A DNA stretch of 64,000 nucleotides from Cylicocyclus nassatus. Taxonomy: Eukaryota; Nematoda; Chromadorea; Rhabditida; Strongylidae. The notes under the pieces were generated by a model. That model had not been told where the DNA came from and made no database searches. It worked only from the letters and a program-made list of their open reading frames with translations. Positions 1-12,361 of the stretch are shown piece by piece. The translations under genes and the position numbers were made by a program. The number at the start of each line of letters is the position of its first letter. Position 1 is the stretch's first letter. The stretch covers positions 21,615,676 to 21,679,675 of the forward strand of contig CATQJL010000316.1 of NCBI GenBank assembly GCA_958299035.1, read 5' to 3'.

Positions 1-49
1 CAATGTTTCGCGAAGTTATGAATGTGGCCTAGGTAGCTTTACGAATAGT

Positions 50-670
50 ATATGTTTTTGCGTTGCCGGCAATATTCGCGCGAAAGCAATGTTGATTCAA
101 AGGCACTGTCCACCCAAATCGAGGGTGGCAAGCTTGTGATACGGTACATAGCGGGGCCATTAACCAAGTAATGTCAAAGTTCATTTGCAAAAAGGTAAAG
201 TCGGACGCGAGGAAAATTGCTTTAGAATGTAAAAGCGGCGTGGTCGCTCCGCCTACCAACGTGGGTGGTTTGGAGATACAAGTCCAAAAATGGGCTTGGA
301 TATGTCCAAAATAGTGAGAAATCCCGCTTTTCATCATGACTAACGATTTTCTGGCAATTCTAGACACATCGATCCACATCCATCTCACTTCTGGACTTGT
401 AACTTCAGATCAGCATGTTGAAGGGCGGAGCAACCACCGCCGCTTCCACCTTCTGGAGCGAATTTCTCGCGTTTGACTTCACCTTTTGCGGTGGTACTTA
501 ACAATTACTTAGTTGGGAACCTCATTATCTTACCGTACTAAAACTTTACCGCCCTCGATTTGGGTGGACGGTGCCTCCAAGGCCTTTTTTACGCATAAGT
601 CGAAAGCAAGTCATCGACGTTCAGATGCATGCTACTTGCTTCCGCGCAAATGTTATCATTATCGCAGGAG
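50..670. mobile_element. Diverged palindromic MITE-like element
   Basis: The left part (about 50-290) and right part (about 424-670) are inverted copies of one another. Landmarks are CCACCCAAATCGAGGGTGG at 109-127 against CCCTCGATTTGGGTGGACGG at 552-571, and GGCGTGGTCGCTCCGCC against GGCGGAGCAACCACCGCC. The arms carry many mismatches and indels, so this is an old insertion. It lies just 5' of the first visible PRXL2A exon, so it is probably in an intron or the 5' flank of that gene. Open frames inside it are by-products of the inverted repeat. Confidence 0.7.
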
Positions 671-718
671 CACTACATTAACCGTAAAATCTGAAAGACT
701 ATACCTAAAAACTTGCAG

Positions 719-3700
719 GCTGCTTCACTTTTCGCCAAAGCTCCAACCATGGTAATGGCTGTACGTCGGCCAGGATGTTTGACATGCCGAAGGGAAGCTG
801 CCGAATTGAGCGACCTTGAACCGAACATGAAATCAGCTGGCGTTAACTTGGTGTGTGACCGTTACCTGAGATGAGAAAACACATGTTTCATACGTAGCGA
901 CACAAGAAGAAATCTCCACTAAGCTATCCATCATTGATAGTGTTGAAACCAACATCGGTAACAGAGAAATGGTTGAAAGAATAAGTGAAAAAAGTAGGAG
1001 AAGAGTAAAAGCGTTGGTAGAGATTTTCATGTAATAATGTGTTCTGGAAAAAGTACTCGATTTTTTTCTTTTGAACATTCAAATCTCGCAAATTTCCGAT
1101 AATTTTCTTTTGACGTGAAAAAAAAACGCATAGTGATTTTGATTAGTAGCTATCAATTAACACATAGCAATTTTTTTAAATAGTAAGATCATTTTATGCA
1201 TAGTCGGCACCTCTGAAACGACGCAGTCTAAATCTTCTTTCATACAATCAGTCATTTAAACAAATCTGAGTTTTCAGATTGCTGTCGTTCACGAGACTAA
1301 AGGTGTGAATGACTTCAAACCCTTCTTCAAGGGAGATGTCTACTATGATAAGGAGGTAATATTCCTTTCACTAATACTTGTGTCACTCTTCGGTGTTTTT
1401 TTACAAAGCAGTGGTACATTTTTAAATTGTTTGATTTATTTGATACGCACAAGGCGTGCCACACATAAACAGTCAACGGAATCACTCAGAACATCAAGTA
1501 ACATCGAATAAAGCATAGAGACACCCATTAAGCCAGCTCAAGTCCAGCACTCGATCCATATCCATACTATCTATAAAGCGCTAGCACCCCCATGTGAGTC
1601 AGCATGTATGTCTGTTCCGCGATTGTTTACCACCAATGGCAACGCGCCCGGCAGCCAAGATGAGTCGCGCTGATGACGTCATACAATGCTGCCTCCAGAG
1701 TTTTCGGCTATGCTTTTCAGCAATGTTTACGAGTTGGCACCAAAACCAGCGAAATTAACACCACTTAAACTGTCACGATCAGCGGTTGGATTGATTAAGC
1801 TGTTCCACTGACTGCAATAGTTTCATTTCGAAAATCATCAAGGGTTTTCAAATCGTTTGTACATTATCTCACTACCATTTTTTGACATCTCGTTTCTCTA
1901 TTTCTATTATGGAGCGTTTAATTTGGAGCGCAGCACAAATCAAAAAAGTTAGGTATTTTAGCAAGTACTGCAGTCTTCCATAGTTCATTTTTCGAGTGCT
2001 TTGTATGTTTCCACCTTATACAGTTGCGCCAAATATTCAATTATTCCGTCCTTCTAATTTTTCTGCTAACATATTTCAGCAACATAGTTGTTCTCCATGA
2101 AGTGCTTAGTGAATGTTATTATCCCAGAACCGCAAAATTTGTTTTTGGAGGTTTTTCGCAAACTTTACTTGGGACAATCTGTCTAAGATTTTTTTATGAG
2201 CACTTCGTTTGAAATGCCTAAACCACAGGCAATTCCTTAGGCAGTTTTTTCTCAATTCACAAGGAAAGATGTTTGTCAAAGCTGATGCACTTCGAAAATC
2301 TTTGAGTCCTTCGAGTTGACATTTAAATACTGTGTGAACTATTTGGATAGTTGCCAACAATTGTACGAAACACTATCTTTCCGAACAAATGCAGTGTAAT
2401 CATGCGAATTTTCTTGAAACTCGATAAAAGGATGCAAAAACCTTCTTCAGCTAAGAAAGAGTAAACCTTAAAGGAACTACTTTCGAATTCCCGTGTTTTC
2501 CTTCAAACATTAAAAATTCGAAGAGCAATGTAGAAGAAAGTCAATGCGATCGTGATTGATTTTATTAGGACTAAAAGCTGTGTGAATGTGCCGTTAGTCT
2601 CTCAGTTACGAATAAGAGACAAGGTGACATGTAAGTTGGCTTCACATAAACAAAAGCTTCAGTAACCTACAGCGCAGCTTTTTCAAAATATCGCACTACC
2701 TCAAAATTGTGTTAGGAACAAGATCTGCCTAAGTGAGCCAGCTAGGAACATAAACACCTTTGAGTAGGTCCCTTCGAGGATTTTAGATTGCTTAATAAAA
2801 TAACCTGAAAATTGAGTGGATTTTGGAGCCTAGGATGAATTGCATAGATGTTGGACAGTTTGGGAAGCATAAAACGCGAACGAGAGTTTTGACAGTGAAA
2901 TACCTTGAAGTGGGAGAGGAATTGTGACGCTTTCAAAAAATACTCTGTGAAAAAAAAGAGGGAATGTTCGAATTTGAAAAACTCTAGATTTGCTAGTTCT
3001 AATGTTGGCTATATACTTTTAAGAACATCAGTTCGAATTTTCTTGCTGATTTAATTTCGGAAAGAGATAAAAATAGTCTGATTAGAGTTTTTCGTGAAGG
3101 CTCTAAGACAATTTGGAGGGTTATCAATGTGGGAAACAGGGCCCCGGGTGGGATGCACATGACTGGGATCACTTTGTCGGATTTGGGACAGGCGCTTCAT
3201 CACAAAAAATTACATTTCGTTTTTTCACGTGTGAAAGTTTGAATGGAGGACTCGGGCTAAGTCTGTTTCAATCGTGATCAGGCTAAACATTTCGAATAAG
3301 CAGATTTGGGGGCAATTTTTGAAGTGCCCCCCAAATCTAAGTTACAACCGAAGACTGTGAGATCGCGAGAAGATATCGTACTTCAGGAACTTTGATTAAG
3401 AAGCTACTGGGTGCAAAGGAGTTGAGGGGCGGGGGAATCCTCGAAAGACTTTGACAGCAAAAGATTATACGACATTCGAGATCTGTATATTATCTATAAA
3501 TAAATTATCTGTAATCGTGTCTCTGCGAGCTAATGAAGTGGCGGTGCTGTTAGAAGAAGCTGGGAGGGGAGCGTTCACAATTCTGTTGCCATTTTTGATA
3601 AGAAAATTTCCGAAACTTTCGACAGTAGAAAAAATCCGTGACTTTGATAACTTCTGGGATCGTTACGTATTTGAATCCGTGTCATACTTTTGGAGAGGAA

Positions 3701-6700
3701 AAGGTTCGCTACAAATCTTCAGGGGTTCTAACTTCCAGTCACATTCCCATTTCACACACACAGCCAGTCCAAAGCGCCGCGAAGCGGCGCTTTGGACTGG
3801 TACTATCTATAAAGCGCTAGCACCCCCATGTGAGTCAGCATGTATGTCTGTTCCGCGATTGTTTACCACTAATGGCAACGCGCCCGGCAGCCAAAATGAG
3901 TCGCGCTGATGACGTCATACAATGCTGCCTCCAGAGTTTTCGGCTATGCTCTTCATCGATGTTTACGAGTTGGCACCAAAAGCGGCGAAATTAACACCAC
4001 TTGAACTGTCACGACTGAATTGATTGAACTCTTCCACCGACTGTAATAGTTTCACTTCGAAAGTCATCAAGGGTTGGTCCAATCGTTTGTACATTATCTC
4101 ACCGCCATTACGTTCTTTTTTTTTTGGCATCTCGCTTCTCTTTTTCTATTATGGAGCGTTTGAATTGAAGTGCAGCATAAGTTTTTCGAAAAAAGTCAGG
4201 TATTTTAGTAAAATACTGCAGTCTTCCATGGTTCATTTCTCGAGTGCTTAGCATGTTTCCTCACCGTAAAACAGTTGCACCAAACCTTCAATCATTCTGT
4301 TCTCCTAAATTTTCTGCTAACATATCTCAGCAAGAAGAAGTTCTCAATGAAGGCTTAGTGAACGTTGTTATCTCAGATAAACTGCACTAAATCTGTTTTT
4401 GAAGGTTTCTCGCAAAGTTTATTTTGGACATTCTCTGTCTTTTTTTCTGGATGAGCATTTTTTTGAAATGCCTTCACCACGCAGTTCTTTAGACGGCTTC
4501 TTCTCAATCTACATCCAAAGATGTTTGTCAAAGTTGACGAACTTCGAAGCTCTGACTCCATTGAGTTGAAATCTCAATACTGTGTGAACCTTTTAGATAG
4601 TTGCCAACAATTGTACGAAGCATCTTTCTTCATCTATCTTTCCAGACAAATACAGCGTAATCATGCAAATTATCTTGAAACTCGATAAAAGCTGAATGCA
4701 AAAGCCTACTTCAGCTAGAAAACAGTAAACGCTAAGGAAATCACTTACAAATTCCCGAGTTTTGCTTCAAACATCAAAAATTCGTGGAGAAATCAAAAGA
4801 ACGTCAATGCGATCGTAATTGATTTTATTAGGATTAGTACTGTATGAATCTGTCGTTGGTATCTCAGCTACGAATAAGAGACAAGGCGACATGCAAGTTG
4901 GTTTTACTAATCTATAGCTTTACTAAACTACAGCACAGCTTTGCCAAGTTATTGCACAACTTCAAAATTGTATAAGGAACGAAATCTGCCTAGGTGAGCA
5001 GCTAGAAGTATAAACACCTTTTAGTAGGTCCCTTCTAAAATTTGAACTTGCTTAATAAGATAACCTGAAAATTGAGTGGATTTTGGAGCCTACGGATGAA
5101 TTGCGAGGATGCTGGACAGCTGGGGAACCTCATAAAACGCGAACGAGTTTTGACAGTAAATTCCTTGAAGTAGAATAGGAATTGTGACTCTCTCAAAAAG
5201 AATACTTTTGAAGAGATAGAGTGTTCAAATTTGAAAAGCTTTAGATTTGGTGGTTCCGATGTCAGCTATATATTTTCAAGAATATCGATTCGAAAAATCC
5301 AATTTCGGAAAGAGATAAAAATAGTCCGATTAAAACTTTTGGGTGGAGGTTCTAAGGCAGTTTGCAGGGTCACTCAATGTGGGAAACAGAGTCCCGGGTG
5401 GGAAGAGTGCACATGGCTGGGATTGCTTTGTCGGATTTGGGACGCGGTTCAGTCACAAAATCGGTACTTCAGGAAACTTGATTAAGAAGTTACTGGGTGA
5501 AAAGGAGTGGAGGAGGAGGGGGGGGGGAGAATCCTCGAAAGACTAAGATAGCAAAACGCAAGATTTTACAAGATTCGAGTATCTGTAAATTAAGTATCTG
5601 TAAATTCGTGTCTTTGCGAGCAAAGGAAGTGGCGGTGCGGTTAGAAAAGAAGCTGGGAGGGGAGCATTCATGATCCTTTTGCGATTAAGCATGTTCAGAC
5701 TGTGCCAGTGGCGTACCCAGGATTTCGGCTCGGGGGGGGGGGCGCGACAAAAAATTTTTTCTAATGAAGGTGCGTGGCGTTAGCCACGCACTCCGAAAAA
5801 ATTTTTGGGGTGCTTCTCAAAATTCTGGCAGGTCCCCAACCCCTTAAATCTGGAAAAAGGGGGCGTGGCGTCAGCCACGCCCCCGAAAAAATTTTTTTTA
5901 TAAGGCTAATTTGAATGTTTAAAAAATTTTAAAAAATATTTTAATTATTTACAAAAATAAACAAGTCGTTTGCACATTTTTATAACCCATATAGGTAACT
6001 TTCAAAAATTTCGCGACCCATTCTCGGGGGGGGGGCGCGCCCCCCCCCCGAGCCGAAATCCTGGTATTTTCATATATTATGCACAGTCCAATGGCGTACC
6101 GAGGGGGGGGGGGGGCCGGGGGCCCCCCCCCCTCGGTACGCCATTGGACTGTGCATAATATATGAAAAGCGGAAATTTTTTTCTGTGATTGGAGACTTTC
6201 GTCAGTTTCGCAAAACGTTCTATGAGGAGAGATAGGAGAAAAAAGGAAAAAAAAATTATCAAATAAACGTACCTGGTATCTAACTCATAGTGTGGTTGTG
6301 GTTATAGGTTGATAACCAGAATGAAAATTACGGCAAAAATCAATCCTTCTCCACATCATATGGTTCCAGATACCAGCTTTCGAGTAGCAATCTCATTTGG
6401 CACCGTGCCAGTTTTCAAAAAAAAAATTTCCTTCCTGGCAATTTGTAGGTTTTGTGCATGTTTGGCTGAGAATTGGGATTGTGATCCACTTATGGAAGTA
6501 CTAGGTTGGACCGAAAGTTCGTTCGCACGACAAAAATTCATAACTTCTGGTTTTCAAAACGGATTTGCATGTTTCTATTTTTATCTGAAAGAGCAATTCA
6601 TTCTCTTCATAGCGGTAGGTTAATGAGCATACACTGCATAGATATAAGCGGTAGAAAAAAATTAGTCAAATTTTCGATTTTCTGTGTTGGGTCATAAAAA

Positions 6701-7865
6701 ATCGAAAACTTGCCACAAAATCAGAGCAGTCGGTATTGTAGGTTCTTTCACCAGCTCTTTCTAACCGTGCAAAGTTTGCGCCGATTGAGCGTTTCTATGA
6801 AAAGTTATGATTTTCCTGAAAAATGCCAAAATTATCAAATTCGCTCTTTTCTATTGCTTGCTCGAAAATCGTAACTTTTCGTAGACACACTCATACAGCA
6901 CAACTTTGCACAGTTAAAAAGAGCTGGTAATAGAACCTACAATACCGACTGCTCCAATTTTGTGGCAAGTTTTCGATTTTTTATGACCCAACACAGAAAA
7001 TCGAAAATTTGACTAATTTTTTCTACCGCTTATATCTATCTATCTATTAAGCTTATTAAGGTACCGCTATGAAGAGAATGAATTGTCTTTCAGATAAAAA
7101 TAGAAACATGCAAATCCGTTTTGAAAACCAGAAGTTATGAATTTTTGAACTTCGTGCGCGAACTTTCGGTCCAACCTAATAAATTAAACGACCTCTGATA
7201 TTTTTTGACCCAGAGGCCGTTTTATATAAGGTGTGGGAATGGGATCACGTCATTAATTTGCGTTTTCTAATTGTCAAGGCACCGCAGTAAAACTTTTTAT
7301 GTAGAGTTTTCATGTTCAATGTACTTGTATCTGCAAAAGAAATTGTCATAATTGTGCCCACTACGACTACGAATTTTATCTATCTTTTGGGATGAAAATT
7401 GCCAAACCCCGCTTTGTCCATCACAAGCTTCGCCCATACGATATACGTTGAAAATTGGTGTATAGTCATTTACATGCTATAGTCTCTAAAATAAAATCAA
7501 AATACAACTGATCGAGGAACTTTTTTCAAAAGTAATACCCTTTTGTTACAGCGCCGTTTCTATGGTCCCAACGAGCGTTGGTTACCGTTATGGCTCGGCT
7601 TTCTTCGTTTCAAAACCTATGTAAATATGTACAAAGCAAGAAGAGGAGGATTTCATGGCAACACAGAAGGCGAAGGACGACTGCTTGGGGGTACGCTTTG
7701 AAGACCCTTTCTTCTGAATCGATTAGTGTTCCGTTATTTTTAGGATTTTATCTAATCGCAAACAATGATTTGGTTTACTCATACCTGGAGAAGGACTGGG
7801 GTGATGCTCCCAATTGGGAGGAAGTACGAGATGCCATCGCACAGTTCAATATCAAGAGGAGATAA
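719..7865 (+). CDS. PRXL2A: Peroxiredoxin-like 2A (PRXL2A/FAM213A family), 5' partial
   Basis: Four exons with matching phases: 719-850, 1278-1355, 7552-7690 and 7744-7865, stop TAA at 7863-7865; 156 residues visible. The family is a thioredoxin-fold, AhpC/TSA-like redox protein linked to antioxidant defence. Exon 1 encodes a VRRPGCLTCRREAAEL block with the family's CxxC redox pair. Exon 2 gives VVHETKGVNDFKPFFKGDVY. Exon 3 gives the FYGP motif and GGFHGNTEGEGRLLGG, which matches the conserved FYGP...GG.F.GN.EGEG..LGG block of vertebrate PRXL2A. Exon 4 ends the protein normally with NIKRR. Acceptors are TTGCAG, TTTCAG, TTACAG and TTTTAG; donors are G/GTGTGT, GAG/GTAATA and GGGG/GTACGC. The N-terminal part (about 50-70 residues in relatives, often with a membrane anchor) is not seen and is probably left of the window. 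The second intron is 6196 bp and full of repeats. I see no broken exon, so the gene may be functional. Confidence 0.9.
851..1277 (+). other. PRXL2A intron 1 (visible), nothing else seen
   Basis: A 427-bp AT-rich intron starting GTGTGT and ending GAGTTTTCAG. No repeat, RNA gene or alternative exon is recognised. The 81-codon minus-strand frame inside (833-1078) has no recognisable content. Confidence 0.6.
1566..3601. repeat. Tandem duplication, copy 1 (about 2 kb), in PRXL2A intron 2
   Basis: Starts with TACTATCTATAAAGCGCTAG and continues through TGTCTGTTCCGCGATTG, GATGACGTCATACAATGCTG and later GAAGTGGCGGTGCTGTTAGA. The same order of motifs recurs 2.1-2.26 kb downstream in copy 2. The copies differ by many substitutions and small indels, so the duplication is old. 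No conserved open reading frame spans both copies, which argues against a duplicated gene; it may be a dispersed repeat or a decayed transposon. Confidence 0.8.
3764..3800. repeat. Perfect hairpin, 17-bp stem and GAA loop
   Basis: CCAGTCCAAAGCGCCGC, then GAA, then its exact reverse complement. It sits immediately before copy 2 of the 2-kb duplication. It could be two abutting terminal inverted repeats left by a transposition or end-joining event at the duplication junction. Confidence 0.9.
3802..5690. repeat. Tandem duplication, copy 2 (about 1.9 kb)
   Basis: Second copy of the repeat starting at 1566, in the same orientation, again within PRXL2A intron 2. Shared landmarks include AATGTGGGAAACAG followed by CCCGGGTGGGA (near 3128 and 5376) and GAAGTGGCGGTGC (near 3535 and 5626). 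A G-run at about 5518-5528 is specific to this copy. Confidence 0.8.
5704..6064. mobile_element. MITE with G-run terminal inverted repeats
   Basis: Left end CCAGTGGCGTACCCAGGATT, then TTCGGCTCGGGGGG. The right end, CCCCCCGAGCCGAAATCCTGG, is its reverse complement. The interior holds short hairpins such as GGCGTGGCGTTAGCCACGC-type stems and an AT-rich right half. A degenerate relative is at 16745-17110 with the same internal order (GCCACGC..., TTGCACA-TTTTTAACCCAT, CAA-AATTTCGC). Confidence 0.75.
6067..6168. mobile_element. Near-perfect 102-bp palindrome at the MITE edge
   Basis: Both arms, about 47 nt each, read TTTTCATATATTATGCACAG then TCCAATGGCGTACCGAGGGG and meet at a G/C run with a GGCC-like centre. 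It abuts the right end of the preceding element and shares the words ATGGCGTACC and GAGGGGGG with its terminus. It is either a second, minimal member of the family or a snap-back duplication of one end. Confidence 0.85.
6502..7178. mobile_element. Palindromic mariner-type MITE
   Basis: The ends are TAGGTTGGACCGAAAGTTCG in inverted orientation with TA at both borders, as expected for Tc1/mariner insertion. The whole 677 bp is one long inverted repeat: words such as AACGGATTTGCATGTTTC and GGTCATAAAAAATCGAAAAC recur inverted in the other half. No transposase reading frame remains. It lies in PRXL2A intron 2, 373 bp before exon 3. Confidence 0.9.
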
Positions 7866-7939
7866 ATGTGTTCTCTTCTTTGTAGAACTGCCTTATATGT
7901 TGTATTTCAATTGGTGTAGTGCTGTAGAAAGAATGTGAT

Positions 7940-7955
7940 AATAAATGCTAATAAA
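7940..7955 (+). promoter_or_regulatory. Polyadenylation signals of PRXL2A
   Basis: Two AATAAA hexamers (7940 and 7950) lie 75-90 bp after the PRXL2A stop codon, a normal distance for a nematode 3' untranslated region. Confidence 0.7.
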
Positions 7956-10900
7956 TAGTCGTTCTTCTCTGTAAACACAAAATTCATTATGACATTTTTG
8001 ATACTGTAAGATTACATATTTCTATGGAAGTGATCTCGGAAGAAGTTGCTAGTGTGGCCACTCGAGTATGTCTGTTCTCAGTTGAAAACCTTAATTTTAT
8101 TGATTTGTCGAGAGAGATGGCATGACCACACTGACATAGTGCGAAAGAAAAACCTTCACAACACTGATTGTGAGGTATCCAGCTCAGTTTTTCCTATCTT
8201 TGGTAAATTTTATTACTCTTCTAAGGTACTTTTATCGAATTCGCCCATAGTCCTGCACCAAACTCAAGCTGTACCAAAATCGGCAAAAGTCTGATGCATA
8301 TTAAATATGTTTTTTTGCTATAACATATATTTCATGACACATATTATAGATTTTTTTGTGGTGTAATCAGGTAATCGGAAAGAAAACAAATTATGAGTGC
8401 TTGTTACACTCGTAAAGACATATTTACAAACGGCACAAATCTTTCTTACTCGAAAAGAGCAAGTTAATTACCATTCTGCTGACGACGCCGTCATATGGTA
8501 CCTTTGAACATTTTTTGTCATCAAGCCTGGAAATTTTACAGTATGAGTGTTTTGTCGGCTTGTATCTCACATGCTAGCGTTAAACTCTGCATATACTATG
8601 AGAAATCACAAATTCTTTTTTCCCAGCAATAACAACGAAACTGGAGAAGTTAAAGAATTTTCAACCATTTTCTGAGAGGATTTACTGAATATACATACAT
8701 ACGCCGATTTTGTCCAAGGTTTTACCAATGAATTACTTATTTCATCGTGATTATCAAGGGATCGAATTTCTTTGCAAGCATTTTTTTAGCGACTTGCTTT
8801 GCGCCTTCAACTTGCTAGCGTCGCTTCAATAAACGATGCTTGAACGGTCATGGAGAAAGGTTTACACTTTCTGAGTTTTTACTACTACTCGCTCACTAGT
8901 AATTCCAATTCGATTCGATTATCTTCCACCGAAAGCTTTTTATCTTATCCTGAATATCTCGTTTCAAAATCAGATTCTTTCACATCCTCATAAAAGTGAG
9001 GTTGGGCATACTTTCATATGTGTTGTTATTGTCACTTCTTTGTTCATTGTCATCGTTCTTATGTTGAATTCTGTTCGACTACTGTTTTCGTTTCTTTTCG
9101 GTGAAATAGTCAATACACTCTGCATTACATATTTTTGTTGCTAAGCACTTCGACATAGAAAGAATATAAAGAAAATTCCTTCTCAAAGAATCATCATACA
9201 TATGTGCGCACAGCTCTTGCCTCCACCGTGAACCTCTTTTTTTAGGTGTTCTAGAAAGCTGCATTATGGATAATATATTTAAAATCAGCAGTCTGACATC
9301 GGAAGCTCAAACATTCCCTCTGCAGTATGCGCAGCTTATACTTACATTGTCATACGGTTCTGAGTAATCTCGCAATGTATTATCTACCGCCTGCAAATTT
9401 TTTACAGAGGGAAGTTGCTATAGTTTTGAGGCACTGAGATGAGCTAAATGTGTTTGTCCTTGTTACTACGATATTAGAATAAAAACTATACAAGGTTGGG
9501 TTGATGAGACGGGTTCACATGCAGTTTGGAGATGAAACTCTCAGAAAGATTTTCATCACCAGCAGATTTAAAGCGAGGATGTCAGTTCATTGATGTCTCA
9601 TTAAGAGAATAAGTTGCACTTCCAGAATGCTATATAGAAAATTTCATTGTAGACGAAGAATTGCGACGATATTTGAAGGTTTGAACCACTCGAGTTTCAG
9701 TGGACAGAATGCACTGAATTAGTGCCATTTTGTCGCACATAATGACCGTAAAACAAGAAAATTACCTGTGTTCCGAAACATTGGTTGAGTTGTAACCGTG
9801 CACTGTTTTTTTCTATTGCGAATAGAGCTTGAATTTCTTGAGATGATAGGTCTCCTACAAGAATTTACGTCTCGCAATAGAACTGCTATAGTTCATTTGT
9901 AAGATCGTGACGACGGATTTTGCTGCGGACCTTGCACCAGAGCATAAAACGCTTATACAAAGAGGCATCACCTCAACGTTCAGTTTGGTCACTTCCAGTG
10001 CCTGTATATCATCATACGTAAGTAAAAAACCATTCGACTAGAGATGAAAACCAAGAAATTGCGATTTCCGGAAGTGGCGTGCGTGTCGCGGTCGCGCCAT
10101 CGTCACGATTTTTCGAATGACCTATATTTATCACCTGACATGAATTCTCTAACATATTTATAGGATCCAGCTCTCGCATGTACATTTGAAACTCATCATT
10201 TCAAAGTAATAACTCCAGATTCGTAAAAATAAAACTGTTGCTTTATTCTCCAGGATCAGGAGTAATCATGAATTCTAAGCTGCTAACGACGTCATAATGA
10301 ACTCTAATAGAAAGACGACAATTTCGCACTATCAGTAAGTACAAAGATCTAACACGGAAGCACGAAACAACAAGCATGTGATCGTCAAGCCATAACTTCA
10401 GATATACCCTTCGGATAATAATACTTTTATTTACCCTCGAATTTGATTTTGGTCAATTTCGCCAAAGCGCGGCTGCTTTTGAGAAAATGCTGATTTGCAC
10501 CTCATCAATCCAGCTTCCTCTCATTTCTATCCAAACGCTCGAGATAGCACAACAACTCGCATGATTCTCAGCTCAACATTTATAAGGACCAGTTTTGGGG
10601 GACAATCGTGCCATCAACCTTCGTCAGATAAGCCCATTCTAATCGTTCTTAGCGAGGAATCGAGCTGCACATATGTGATTTGTGGGCAGAAAACGAGCGT
10701 TCGATGATTCAGCAAAGATTTTATTCGTCACAAAAAATTTCCTTAGCTTCTTTTCCCAGCCTCCTGTATTCAAAGTAGAATAAATTCGGTGAAAGACGTA
10801 TTGGGTCGGCCGTACAGAATTTCTTTTTTAATGGAGGTCGAAAAATTTTTCAAAAAAAATATTCCCGTAGCATTTTTCCCCAAGTGTGTTCTAGAAAATC

Positions 10901-11627
10901 TTCCAGAATTTTCGCACTCAGTCGATTTTTTGGAGAAAGAGAGCGCATCTTCAAAGCTGAATCTTTTAGCAATAGCTGTCGTCAACACATCAAGAATTTG
11001 GCCTGATAACTAAGGTAGACTAATAAATTTCTTTATGTGATCCCGTTTCAAATGACTAGTTCAAAAATTTGCTGCAAAATCCGTTATCCTCGCAAGTTTC
11101 TTCACTTGAACGCCAAGATCACCGTATTAGCAATACCCTCTTGAACTCAAAATTCCTTCGCATCAGACAAAACGAGGCCATTACTCTGATGTTCTGATTT
11201 TTTCATAACTTCTATTTCTGGTAATGACTGCAGTAAGTGTACGGAGTTTTCGAGGACGTTGAGGTCGTCGAACGCCGCCCAACTACGTCGGATTTTATCC
11301 GCTCGTATCTTCTATTTGGGTCATCACACTCGAACATTCCACCCGTTTATGTTTGTGGTTTCATTCAAATCGCATCTTCGTCTATCAGCAGCTGGTTCTC
11401 GCTGCCACAGCTCGAGGGCTTTTTTATTTTAGATCTGTTTATTTGTTCTGATATATGTATGTGATGATCCTTCACATAAATTCTTTTGAACTAGATCGAT
11501 CTCATATTGTTCATGCTCAAAATAAAAATGTACGTGTCAAATAGGAAAAAATATTGCTAGAAAACTGGAATTTTACTTGGTTGCTAGAGCAAAGAAGCAA
11601 GATCATCACTTTTCTTCTATGATTTAC
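7956..11627. other. 3.7-kb stretch without a recognised gene
   Basis: I read both strands and found no recognisable protein domain, RNA gene or clear inverted-repeat element. Open frames here are all under 85 codons and of low-complexity composition. If the HDDC2-like exon at 11628-11724 is real, its remaining exons should lie here on the minus strand, but I could not identify them. Confidence 0.4.
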
Positions 11628-11724
11628 CTGATCCATGAGCAATTTCTCTCCAGCCAGTACGCTCAAGTAACCCGAACTCCCCCAAAAATCTCAGAAAACT
11701 CGTGATCTTTTCCAGTTTTAACAT
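11628..11724 (-). CDS. Candidate first exon of an HDDC2-like HD-domain phosphohydrolase
   Basis: The minus-strand exon starts at an ATG (11724-11722) and encodes FLRFLGEFGLLERTGWREIA before a good donor, TCAG/GTAAAT. The pattern FLR..G......RTGW is the N-terminal helix and loop of HDDC2/YfbR-type 5'-nucleotidases, ahead of the HD motif. At least F, L, R, G, R, T, G and W align by eye with the human family member. Downstream exons carrying the HD metal ligands were not found between 8 and 11.6 kb, so this may be a lone remnant, a gene with long introns, or a coincidence. The 32-codon length makes the call tentative. Confidence 0.35.
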
Positions 11725-12361
11725 ATTCGCAGATTTTACAAATGTTGATGAGGAATAATGCACTTTTATGGTTGACTCAAAAAAAAGACGTCTCGCATCG
11801 TACAAGATGAATTAATAGACCGTGAAATTTTTATGTCGTAGCAAAAACCATACGGCGTTTTAGCCAAAACTTTTACAACAGCTTCTTTTCAACAAAAATT
11901 CAACTGTTAAATTCCTTTTATACATGTTTGATAGAATTTTTCTTACTTATTTCAGTTCGACTGAAGAGCACAGTATTTTGAAATATTTAAAGAGAATTAG
12001 AAATAATGAAAATACTCAGAATATCAAAAAGTTCCAGTTTTTAAAACAAAATCCTTGGTAATTTGACTTTCGGACACCTAAAATCCTCGTCGAAATATCT
12101 TCCGTTTCTTCCATATTGTCGAAAATAATATCAATTGCTTGCTGTTTTGCAGTCAGCAATAAATATCGGACAAATTATTACCTTGCGTAAATTTTAACAG
12201 AAATAAACTATTACATAAGGTTGATATGCTATCAATCTAATTACGAGATAAGAAAGCCGTAGATTTTAGCTTGATAATGATGGACTAAAGGCATTGTGAT
12301 ATAAAGAATTCAGAGGTTGTCACGCATATGTAATTTTTTGGTCTTTTTGACATTCGTTCAA

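Noticed and set aside
3451..3909. 152-codon frame across the duplication junction
   Set aside because: Runs from copy 1 through the hairpin into copy 2; not conserved between copies.
7391..7450. Possible start exon (ATG followed by KIAKPRFVHHKLRPYDIR)
   Set aside because: It looked like a 5' exon for the exon at 7552, but the phase is off by one and the true upstream exon (1278-1355) fits both phase and homology.
7578..7865. Continuous 95-codon frame over the PRXL2A 3' exons
   Set aside because: Its first part is out of frame with the conserved FYGP...GNTEGEG reading and simply runs through the short intron 7691-7743. The spliced model matches the family.
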